Shown here in pieces: positions 54,791-64,000 of a DNA stretch of 64,000 nucleotides. A program made the translations under genes and the position numbers. Below the pieces are notes generated by a model. That model searched no databases, was not told the origin of the DNA, and worked only from the letters and a program-made list of their open reading frames with translations. Numbering within the stretch: the first letter of the stretch is position 1; every line of letters starts with the position of its first letter. Source of the DNA: Xiphydria camelus (Eukaryota; Arthropoda; Insecta; Hymenoptera; Xiphydriidae); NCBI GenBank assembly GCA_963678675.1, contig OY783192.1, forward strand, positions 38,533,250-38,597,249. The letters run 5' to 3'.

Positions 54791-54889
54791 CGTGAGACGA
54801 TAAATCAGCGACGGATTCGAGAGATTTCGATTTCTCATCAAATTCGGAGTAAATCTCTATACTTGCACAAATAATGGACTTTATCTCGC

Positions 54890-57640
54890 AGCGCGAGTGT
54901 TACGTATATGTCACGAAAAAAGAACGTCCGACGCAAACGTCAGTACGATAGGACACTTGGCGTCGCGTTCCCCGTAAATTTCCGAAATAAAACCGCAAAA
55001 ACACAACGGCCGCGACTACCGAACCGTGGGAGTTGGCGCTTCCACGTGTCCAGGCCACGACTCTTTTTTTCGCTCGAGGCCGCGATCGACGCATCCTGCA
55101 CCCTGCACGGTAGTGGTTCGTAAATTTCTCGACGTCCGTGGTTATATGGCCCGATGCCTGCGGGGGCCGTTTTCAGGAGCGCGCAACGGGCACGGCGGAT
55201 TATTACCGCGTCGTTTAACCGATCGCCGACAGATTTCGGCCAGGTTCGAGAGATTCGCCCGCCGGAACCCTGCGGGAAATTGACGGACCTCGTCGTTCTC
55301 GACGCGGTCCAACGTACCGCACGTGCGGACCCTCGATTCGGAAGACCTTCCGCGATCGACTCGACGATTGGAATTCGCTTGAAACGGAAAGCGAAGGGCG
55401 ACAACAGCTTTCGCGATCATTTGAACTCCACCCCCCCAGAAGAGTGGGCGGCAGCGGCGGCGAGGCGATCGCGGATGCATCTGTCGAGCGCGCGGTCGCG
55501 ACAGATGGCCCCGACGACGCGACGGTCCATCGCGGAACTTTGCGCGCGCCCCGAGAAGCGCGGCGGAGGGAGGAAATTCCCTCCGCGAGGACCAGATGAC
55601 AGAACCGTGACCTAGGAGATCCCACGAAAACATACGTCGGACGCGCGGAGAAATTAATGTTGCGGCGAGAGGTCGGGGTGGTGGTGGCGGCGGCGGCGGT
55701 GGAGGGTGCGCAGGGGGTGGAACGATGACCGGTGATGTTTTCGGGGCAGCGGCAAAACTTCAAGGCCTCGCTCGAGCCTAGAAACACTCGCGGGCCCCTA
55801 ATTATCACCCCGGGGGTTCCCCTTTCGGGCGGGGGCCTCTTCTGGTACAAAACTGCTCGGCGGGGGTCCGGTGCGAAGGTCCCCCTCGCCCCCGTCGCTC
55901 CCCCTCCCCGTGACCTCACCGTGCGGTCTTCGATGCACCGTGATTCGTGCGCGCCGTACACACGATCGCGTACGGGCCTCGAAATCGGGAGGGGGTAGAC
56001 GAGGAGAGGCTCACTCGGACGCGTCGACTCGCCTTCGATCGCGAGGAAGGGGACGACGAGTGTTGACTTTCGGTCGGTCCCCCCTCCCGCCCTTGAGCCG
56101 CGGTGAAAGCGACCTTGTTGCGCCGGGGTCGCAGCCGAGAGAATCGGGCTGCGGGATTTCTTCCTGGATCCGGTGATTCGTCGATGGTCCGTCGATTTCT
56201 CTATTTGCGATATTTTCGCTCGGATCGACCCGTTGGTGCTCTTAACGAGAAATTTCTCGTTTGAAACACTGGATTAAGCGTTTTCGCTCAGTTTGAACGA
56301 TTTCATCGCAAGCTTCATTTTAACGAAGACGAGTACGATTTCTGAAACCGATTCCTTGACATTGGGGAAACGATTCAACAAATATTTGTAAACAAAGATT
56401 GTTCGGCAAATGAAAAATAACACCGATGTGGGCGTTGATGGGTTGAAAGGATCGAGAATCAAAGATTTCGACGCCAAGTCCTCGAGACGACGTAGAACTG
56501 CCCACCACGAGCGCGCGCCGGAGTATTTATTTCTCCATCACGCATCGCACACACCCCCGGGATAAGATCGCGAGAAGCACGCGGGCGCAGCCCTCGCACC
56601 CCACCGAACTTTAGCCGCACGACCGACTCGCCGGGGCGCCCCGAAGTTCGCCGCTGCGGAGCCCCCGATATACGCGAACTAGTCCGGAATTTCGTACAAC
56701 AACGGGCCTGTCCCGCGCACGCTTTCGAGCCTTCGCCGACACCCCTCGTCGCGAGCAACACGCCACGCATAGCGCGGGCTCCCTCCTCGCTCTTTACACC
56801 GCGTCAGTGTACAGACAGTTGGACGGACGGACGGACGAACGGACGGACGGACGGACGGACGGACAGGGGTGGTTCGATGCTTGATCGTTGATGTTTTGCC
56901 CCATAGTAAGCACACTCCGTGTTCCCACGTGCTACGGAACGATCGCGTGCACCTACGGTAGCCGTCACTCGAGAGAGGGAGGAGAGGGAGAGAGAGAGAG
57001 AGGGGGAGCGGAATTAGTCAGGGGTCGCTACAATAGGGGTGGATCTATATGGATGATTGCAGGGCCGGCCGCGTGACGATAACTACCGGGGCTTGCCCTG
57101 ACGGACAGCCACGGTCACGTGCGTGTCTCCGAGACGAACTATCCACCCCCCGCGAAGGTTCGGTACCCTCGTGTATCCGCCGGAGGATCTCACTATTTAT
57201 CGTGGCGGGATTAGGGGATGACGTTTTTTTGCGATTTCGACTTTGTGAGGTAGGTATCTATCGCTCGATCGGATCGATACTCCCGTTTCGCACTGCCGAT
57301 TTTTAAAGATCTTCGAACATTCAAAAGGAAACTTTTTTAATGTCGGTAGAAAAGGGATGCTGGAGAATTATCCGGAAGACATTGTTAGGGCTATCGTATT
57401 TATATACGGTGAAAAAAAAGTGCTGTTAATGTTTCAACCCACTTTGCCGATGTGGACTTGCATCACGTGTGGCTGAACTTGCTCGTCAGGAGGGAAACTT
57501 GAATCACTATTATCTCATTATCCGTCAACTTTTGACTCATGTTTGTATAATACCTGCTTTTTTGAAAATTATACTTTTATCTACAGATGAGTTTTACAGC
57601 GATGCAAGTTCATGGACAGTGAGCTAATAGTGATTCGAAT
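54890..57640. other. GC-rich block without a supported gene
   Basis: Contains overlapping chance frames on both strands, (GGC)n near 55687-55705, a (GGAC)n array at 56821-56868 and (GA)n near 56985-57002. No exon chain or known domain recognised. Confidence 0.4.
56821..56868. repeat. (GGAC)n tetranucleotide array
   Basis: About 11 units with one GAAC variant. The flanks are GC-rich and no supported frame crosses it. Confidence 0.9.
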
Positions 57641-57660
57641 TTCCTTCCTGGCGTACCGTA
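57440..57660. repeat. Foldback element, family L (diverged)
   Basis: GAGGGAAACTTGAATCACTA and TAGTGATTCGAATTTCCTTC are inverted. GATGTGGACTTGCATCACGT and AGCGATGCAAGTTCATGGAC are imperfect partners. It differs from other family L copies at the ends. Confidence 0.55.
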
Positions 57661-57949
57661 TCCGGTGTCATTCAGTCTTACGCCATTGTCATCTAACCGC
57701 AGAATTGTTTACCCTGTAACGTCCCAAATAACGGAAGAGCATCGATCGCGATTCATCGGGCCGGCCGGTAACGATCGCACACCCCGTTCTCAAGTGATTC
57801 ATCGTATACGCCCACGACAGGGCCACACGCGGTGGCACCCTGACCTTAGAAGAGCGCGCGACCCGCCATACGCGAAGGAACTGCACAGGAGACACCATCG
57901 GATGCATGTACCGCATGATCCACTTGCGAGGATCATTTTCGAAATTTTG

Positions 57950-58147
57950 CACGGAGAAAATTGAATAGTAACGATTACCGTGCCGGAATAATAAGTCGGT
58001 GGCAGCTTCGATAATATTGCGTAATCATCGCTATACGAACGGTGATCATTACTAGGCTGCACACTATTCAACACAATATTGTCGACGTTGTCGCCAATTT
58101 ACTATTCCGGCACAGTAATCGCGTTACCGTTCAATTTTTTTTCCATG
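57950..58147. repeat. Palindromic element, family T
   Basis: CACGGAGAAAATTGAATAGT and ACGATTACCGTGCCGGAATA at the left pair with TATTCCGGCACAGTAATCGC and TTCAATTTTTTTTCCATG at the right. Only one copy seen. Confidence 0.75.
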
Positions 58148-58791
58148 TATACGCAATCGTTTCTCGAGACGCGATCCTTTATCGGGATGGAGCTGGTCGG
58201 GTCATTAAAATATGTACAGCTCACAATCAGTGCGTGTGTATAGATAAGCAGAGGGAACCTGTACACCGAGCAATAGCAAAAGTTTCGTCACATCCGGTTC
58301 CACAATCCACTCGAATATTTCGAATCGACCGAAATCCACCCCACGGCAACATTCGTTTCGATATGGGATGTAGATACGGAAGAAAGTTGCGGACTCGTGA
58401 AAAATTATTTCACATCCCCCACACACGAGACCGATCGACGAAAAAGAATCTCTCACCGCCCGCGCGAATAACGCAACCCCCCGAGCACCCTTCTCCTCCC
58501 CATCTCGCGGTCTAGCTGCCGTTCGCAGCATCCCGTCCGCGTTAAAAAAAGCCACACGCGTACACGAATACACGCGTATGCAGGACAGGTTCCCCCCCTC
58601 GGTACGTCGCGACGAGCGTGTGCGCCGGACACACGCGTGCGGTGTACGTACACGTGCGACGGCGTACACGGGGGACGCGTAGCGCGGCCGGTACAGCGAC
58701 GACGTTGTATACGCCGCGCGCGCGCGAGGTCGGTGGCGGAGTGAGGACTCGGGCAGAGGGCGCGGAAGGGGACGCGGGGGCTATGGGGCTT

Positions 58792-58880
58792 TAATGAACC
58801 AATTTAAATGCATGCGATGATCAGTTGGCCTCTGAGCCCTCTTCTTCTGCGGCTCTTTCGCCCGGCCACGGCTACCTTTA
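58792..58880. promoter_or_regulatory. Candidate conserved non-coding element
   Basis: TTTAATGAACCAATTTAAAT followed by GCATGCGATGATCAGTTGGC is an AT-containing, motif-rich island in GC-rich DNA. It contains TAAT, a CCAAT box and a TGATCA core. Enhancer function is a guess from composition. Confidence 0.25.
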
Positions 58881-58925
58881 TACCGGGGCTGTGTGCGCCA
58901 TGACTGAGCTAGGACTCCGCGGCCG

Positions 58926-58963
58926 CCTCGCCGCCTGCCTGCCTGCCAGACTGCCTGCCTGCC
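58926..58963. repeat. (TGCC)n tetranucleotide array
   Basis: GCCTGCCTGCC units with one CAGA interruption. Confidence 0.85.
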
Positions 58964-59249
58964 TTTCGCGTGTTAACGCGAAAAGCCCCATCTCCATTTT
59001 TTAATGAAATCGAAATTGCAGTCGAAAGCGCGCGGCTTCTTTTATTTTCCGTCCCCCGGTGGACGCGAGAGGTGGGCGGGGTGGAAGGAGGAAGAGGAAG
59101 AGCCGTTGAGAAGAGGGGTGCACAGCGTGCGAGGGAGGAGGACAGTTTTGAATTCGATCGATGGCTCTTAATTGAGACGTTCCGAGAGTCCGGGCGAGGC
59201 GTCCGCCGGAGACGCTGACATTTTCGCGACCGTTTCTTTTCGAGAGATG

Positions 59250-59452
59250 CACGGAAAGAAGTTTGCGGTGAGATTGAGTTATTGCGGCACATGACGTTCG
59301 GTATCATAAATATGTCGATGTTTACTCCAAGTATTGCCACGCTTGTTATACTTGTAGTAAATAACGACATATTTATGGTACTGAACGTCATGTGCCGCAA
59401 TAATTCAATCTTACCACATGGATTGTGAGAATGGTCGCCACAAACTTTCCTC
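59250..59452. repeat. Near-perfect foldback element
   Basis: CACGGAAAGAAGTTTGCGG and ATTGCGGCACATGACGTTCG at the left pair with GAACGTCATGTGCCGCAATA and CCACAAACTTTCCTCCGTG at the right. Arm identity looks above 90%, the highest in the window, so it is probably recent. Confidence 0.8.
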
Positions 59453-59483
59453 CGTGTGAGATTAATCTTCTCATGGAATTGTA

Positions 59484-59849
59484 CATTGAGAAAAATAATT
59501 AGGTCAAAGTGACAACGCATCTAATTAAATGCTTTTAGTCATTCTAACCTAAATATTGATCAGTTGAGCCAAATATCGAATTATTTTGAACAAATGTTTA
59601 ATTACGCCAACCAAACGTTTGGTCACTCTAACTAAAATTGCAAATTGCGGGGTCGCAAGTAATTATCAATTTATATCAATGGAATCTTTTAATACGTCAC
59701 TCGCATATCTCTTCCTTAGTGAAATAGTATGTGATTGCAAGGAAGAAATGTCAAATTGACATGAAAAAAAGATCAAGTTAACGTAAATAAATAATTGCTT
59801 GCGACCCTGCAAGTTATTATTAGCAGATCCAACTAATTCTTATTCTCTG
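59484..59849. repeat. Fusion of family C left part and family E right part
   Basis: Family C begins CATTGAGAAAAATAATTAGG and stops near 59636. Family E then begins mid-arm at AATTGCGGGGTCGCAAGTAA and runs to ATTCTTATTCTCTGTG. The left end belongs to one family and the right end to another. Confidence 0.65.
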
Positions 59850-60660
59850 TGTACGATTAATTGCTACAAAAATGTTCCCCCGAACTCGTAAAACAATCTA
59901 AATCGTTATTCATATCAAGCTTTGCCAATTAAGATGAATTAAACCTTCCTCCCCGAAAGAAACAATCTATTGATAATCTCTCACAATAATCACAGGAAGA
60001 TCCATCCATCCATTTCCAAACTCCCCCCCCCCCCCCCCCTAATTTTAGCACCCCTTAAGATCGCGACAGGTCGTCGAATCTTACCGCCAGGCGCCAGAGA
60101 AAAAGAACAACGGTTACGCCGCGTTGTTTTATACGTGACTGCGCGACTGTTCACCGAATCATTTCGACACCTTATAGCGGGCCTTCCGCGCGGCGGCACA
60201 CGTCGGAAGAAGGAGCGATGCGCGCGTAGCGCTCATTGCAGTCGGGTGCATACGAGCCCGAGAGAGCCTCGTTGGTGTTTCTGCGTCTGAGTCACGCGGG
60301 GGCGTGTACCGAGCGTGCGAGTCAACGCGGGGATGCGTCGATGTGCGCTTCGATGCGCGGGTGTATGTGCACGGCGATCGACGCCAGCGCGTAACACCCA
60401 TGCGAGGACGGAATCAACGGGACGCACGGTTCCCCCTGGCACCTGGCCGAATCCCATGCACGAGGCAACAAGTGAGAACGCGACGCCTCGGCGTCCCGGC
60501 GCCCCTTTCCCGGCTGCGAGACGTCGCCCGCTGCCGCGGGACCCCCCGTCGGCGGATCGACTCCCGAGAGCATCGCTCCGAGTGCCTCTTCAGGCCTATG
60601 AAGTTTTCGCTCTCGTTGTTCGAGTGATGTGCTTCGTCGATATCGATGTGACGTTTCGGT

Positions 60661-60902
60661 CGAGGTGTAGTTGAATGAGAATCTGATAGAAAAGTTTATT
60701 TGAGATGAATAGGAATTTATTCGCATCGAATAAAAGTCTATTCGAATCAGATGGATGTTTTGCATATCTCTTTAATCGAGTACGAAGTTAGTAGAACATT
60801 TACTTAATTCAAATAGATTTTGTTTGATATGAATAAATTCTTATTCGTCTCAAATCAATTTTTCTATTAGCTTCGGACTCATCTAGACCTTTTCCCTGGG
60901 TG
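60661..60902. repeat. Palindromic element, family K
   Basis: GTGTAGTTGAATGAGAATCT at the left, CATCTAGACCTTTTCCCTGG at the right, with the centre AGATGGATGTTTTGCATATC. Confidence 0.7.
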
Positions 60903-60905
60903 CAA

Positions 60906-61302
60906 AACACACCTGGTCAAATGAGTTTAGTTATTCTAATTAAAATACTACCAAGTTCAACCAAATATTTATTTAATCCAATTACATGTCTAGTCAGTCT
61001 AACCAGAAAATGGTCAGTTTGACCAGACAATTGGAGGACCTATACGGTAGACCGAGGCGAATCGGATTATATAACAGATCCATATTTCTCAGATCTTCTT
61101 GAAAATGAACACCTGGATCACTCGTGTTACTTCGTTCCTCTCCAGTGAAGTAACACGAATAATCGGAATGCTCATTTTCACCAGGATCTAAGAAATACAG
61201 ATTTATGATCCGATTCACTTCGGTCTACCCCGTTTCACCAAACGATCAGGTTACGGTCTCCAGGATTTTGGTCAGATCGAACGGGCTATTTTTCTCAGCG
61301 CA
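60906..61302. repeat. Family C element with nested family F
   Basis: Family C runs from ACACCTGGTCAAATGAGTTT to GGGCTATTTTTCTCAGCG. A family F foldback with arms GTAGACCGAGGCGAATCGGA and TCCGATTCACTTCGGTCTAC is inserted at 61046-61230. Confidence 0.7.
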
Positions 61303-61613
61303 CCCACCCCCTCTCGGCTTCCGAACGAAATGCGCGCCGCGCGCGAACAATTCCCGATCTCCAAGGCGCGCTACATCGAGATCCTCTCGGAATCGCAGTC
61401 GCCCCGCTCTCATTGTAGATCACAGCGGACGAGAGATGCCGCGCTCGGCAGGCTGCGCGGTGCAGCCTTCATTGTGCGCGAAAAAGAGGAGCCGATGTGT
61501 AACTAATGTACGTTTCCAAGGACGAAAACAACAAAGTCTTTTGATCCTCGACCGGTCCACGGAAGATCGCCTCTGATGCCGCGCGTACGAGCGAGGGGTG
61601 CGTGAGGCGCTCA

Positions 61614-61645
61614 GGGGGAGGAGGAGGAGGAGGAGGAGGAGGAGA
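61614..61645. repeat. (GGA)n microsatellite
   Basis: About ten GGA units. Confidence 0.9.
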
Positions 61646-61759
61646 GAGCCTTGCAGAGTCACGGGGCCGCCACTAAATTTTTCAGGTATTCCAATATATT
61701 CCGCGGAGCGTATCTATATACCTGTTCCGTTCTTCTTCGTCCTGCATGCGCCACGCTCG

Positions 61760-61862
61760 ACTTAAAAGAAAAGGTATAAAATGAGGATGGGCGTTCCCAC
61801 CGGAGTTATTAATGGCTTTGACTCGGTTGCTATGGATATCCATAAGTCTTTGGCCCCCGCGG
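61760..61862. promoter_or_regulatory. Candidate conserved non-coding element
   Basis: GGAGTTATTAATGGCTTTGA and CTATGGATATCCATAAGTCT form a non-repetitive, motif-rich island with TTATTAATGG (homeodomain/PBX-like) and a GGATATCC palindrome, set between simple GC-rich sequences. Function inferred from composition only. Confidence 0.25.
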
Positions 61863-62995
61863 CCTTCGCCGCGCGGACGCGCCCGACTCGAGGTTGCCGG
61901 GAACGTCAGTTTTTCCTTCCTTTTTTTTCGAAATTTCATTTTTCATCCGTCGGCAGGCCGCGGGCGCGTCCCTCTCGCGGACGCGGCTGCCCGAAAGCGC
62001 CGCGTACGCGCGGCCCATACCTACCCTCATTTTTTCGAGGGAAGGATCAGCCGGAAAAAGCGACTCGTACACATACATATATAGGTATAGGGCCGATGCA
62101 CCGCCGCCGGTGCATCTCGCGCTGACGCCGCATCCACGTAACGTCGCGGTGGCGTTTAAACGACTCGGACGAAATTTACATACCGAAAACCGGATTTCGG
62201 TTGGGCCGCGCGATTCGATCGTCGGGTTTCGAAGACTTTGTACGGATGTTTGGACGAGGGATTTAACGAGGGGAGGCGGACGATAAATTCACGAGAAATT
62301 CACGTCGATTCTCTGTACCGGAGTATCCCGCCGATCTGTGGTCAGGTGCGAGCGCGGAAAAAAAAACATAAAAATCATTCAGATCTCAGGAGGGCGTCCC
62401 GCTCGACAAGAAACACTCAGATAGGTACCACGCTGATCCAGCGCGACGGCGGAAGCGCCCGGCTTCCCGATCGTCTTCTGGTCCCTCGCGGCGGCGGCGC
62501 GGCGTTTTTCGAAACAGTTTCCAACCGAGCTATTCGGAAAGGCGTTTCTTCGTGTTTTTTTTTTTTTTTCGAACCCCGCTGGTTCGCGGTGACTCGAATG
62601 CCCGACCTTATCGCGTGGCAAAGGAAGCCGCCGCGCCACCGCGACGGGACCCCGAGGTGCCGCGGTCACGCGGGGGCAAAAAAGGTGATGATAATAATAA
62701 AAATCATCTTCGTCCATTGGCTGGCGAACAGAAGCGCTCGCGTAATAATGCCGCGGGATTTTGACGCGCGGATGATGCGGTATGCGCGCGGCTGTGCTCA
62801 CGCAGGCACACGTACATACATACGTATCCGAGGCACCGCGTGTGCGTGAATGCGGAATGGAATGAGAAGAGAGGGTGGAAGAGGATTCGTTCCGTGCTCC
62901 GAGAGACGAGATCTCTGTTCCGACTCGTGGCGTAAAAAAATAATGACAAAGAGACTTTTCTCGATATCAAATTGCGCGACCCTCGACCAAATCGA

Positions 62996-63247
62996 CAGTG
63001 AGAAAGATCGTTCGGTCGAAAATCTTGGAGATGACGACCAAACAGTTTGGTGAAATATGGATCCTCCATTTATTTCATTAAATTGACCACTTTTTCGTTA
63101 GAATAACTGAACGTTTGGTTGGAAATACTTGACATTCGGTTGGAATAATTAGGTATTTGGTTGAGCTGACCAATATTTTAGTTAGAACAACTAAACGCGT
63201 CAAACTGGATGCATTTTGTCACTTTAACCTGATTATTTTTCTATGTG
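62996..63247. repeat. Palindromic element, family C
   Basis: CAGTGAGAAAGATCGTTCGG at the left, GATTATTTTTCTATGTG at the right, with repeated GGTTGGAAATACT-type units. A partial second family C copy follows at 63268-63373. Confidence 0.75.
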
Positions 63248-63373
63248 TACGCTGCAAACAATTTTGCTGTGTGGACTAAATATTTGGTTCAATTGACCAG
63301 TATTTTAGTTAGAACAATTAAACGCGTTCAACTAGAGATGCATTTTGTTATTTTAACCTAATTAATTTTCTCA

Positions 63374-63615
63374 CCCCAGGCGAAAAAATTCAATATATTT
63401 TGTATATAATTCATATGTAGTTTTGGTCATGTATCTACGGATTTTATATGATTTCTATATTAATCATATGAGGACTACATACAGGTTTTTCAATGTTTGT
63501 ACAATCCATATAGAGTCCTCATATGGTTGACATAGAAATCACGAATATAATCCATATATGATCAAAACCACATATGGATTATATAGAAAATTCATAGAAT
63601 TTTTCCGCCTTGAAC
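63374..63615. repeat. Palindromic element, family D
   Basis: CACCCCAGGCGAAAAAATTC at the left, AATTTTTCCGCCTTG at the right. The arms carry ATATGTAGTTTTGGTCATGT and inverted ATATGATCAAAACCACATAT. It abuts the family C fragment on its left. Confidence 0.7.
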
Positions 63616-64000
63616 TGCACCGACATTTTTCACTCGACGAATCGACACACACGCCTACGACATGACAAATGAGTCTATGGTAGGAGCGATACATCCGGTC
63701 AAAGAAAAAAAAAAAGAAAAGGAAATCACAAGGGAAGAGCGCCGATGCACCTGCAGCTTATCTCGCGGTTCCCCGTCGAATTCGCCGCGGAGAAGATAAA
63801 GAAAGATGCGCGGGGAAGGGAATAAGGGCGGGGGGACGGAGGGTGGGCCGGAGAACCGCGCGTCGGAGGAAGGAGGGAGAGGCGTAATGAAAGAAAAGGA
63901 AAAAAGGAGCAACAAATTGACCGTTGCCAGCGGGGGAGCCCGGCCCAGCGGGGGGGCACCCTGGCCTAAAAAGTCTCTCCTCTCTCTCCGACCCGATCCA

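Noticed and set aside
55142..55961. 163- and 248-codon minus-strand frames
   Set aside because: Arg/Ser/Pro-rich composition, overlap with plus-strand frames, no known motif.
57665..57964. 99-codon plus-strand frame
   Set aside because: Partly overlaps the end of a foldback, is charged and repetitive in composition, resembles no known family, and has no splice partners.
1..64000. CRISPR arrays, rRNA genes, bacterial operons
   Set aside because: No regularly spaced direct repeats with unique spacers, no rRNA-like sequence and no operon organisation. The genome is clearly eukaryotic.

Overview
The window is animal nuclear DNA, almost certainly from a holometabolous insect and probably a hymenopteran. 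Intron-split genes with GT..AG boundaries and insect-type LIM-homeodomain features support this. So do sharp GC shifts between AT-rich and CpG-rich blocks, TTAGG-like degenerate motifs near 19.1 and 19.5 kb, and a heavy load of short palindromic DNA elements. There is no bacterial-style gene packing. Nearly all long open frames in the GC-rich blocks (4-7, 21-22, 36.6-37.7, 55-56 and 60-62 kb) are chance frames in stop-poor DNA.

Two genes can be read with confidence, both on the + strand. At 1049-2081 a compact three-exon gene encodes the mitochondrial fission process protein MTFP1/MTP18 (174 aa). At 15947-35533 a seven-exon gene encodes a LIM-homeodomain transcription factor of the Lim1/Lhx1/Lhx5 class (about 478 aa): two LIM domains, a linker rich in His, Gly and acidic residues, a homeodomain split by an intron after residue 288, and a C-terminus ending in VW. 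A strong splice acceptor at 15929 means at least one upstream exon exists. The best candidate ends at the donor after 7330, inside a CpG-rich block that is probably the promoter. A poly(A) signal at 36221 closes the gene.

The rest (2.2-15.9 kb, the introns, and 36.3-64 kb) holds no gene I can name. It contains microsatellites, AT-rich clusters that may be enhancers, and one or two orphan exon-like segments, the best at 53058-53164.

Its most striking property is a large collection of short inverted-repeat (foldback) elements of about 190-300 bp. They fall into a dozen or more families with unrelated interiors but almost the same tip, CACTGAGAAAAA (variants CACGGAG and CACCGAG). In several complete copies the tip is flanked by a matching 2-bp TA, TG or CA. 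A second tip, CACCCAGG, defines another group. Elements are often nested in one another. No transposase is present in the window. Inside one such element lies a 0.33-kb repeat resembling sequences I recall from distantly related genomes. Other elements include a TTAA-flanked piggyBac-like mini-element and an 0.86-kb inverted-terminal-repeat element in Lim1 intron 6.
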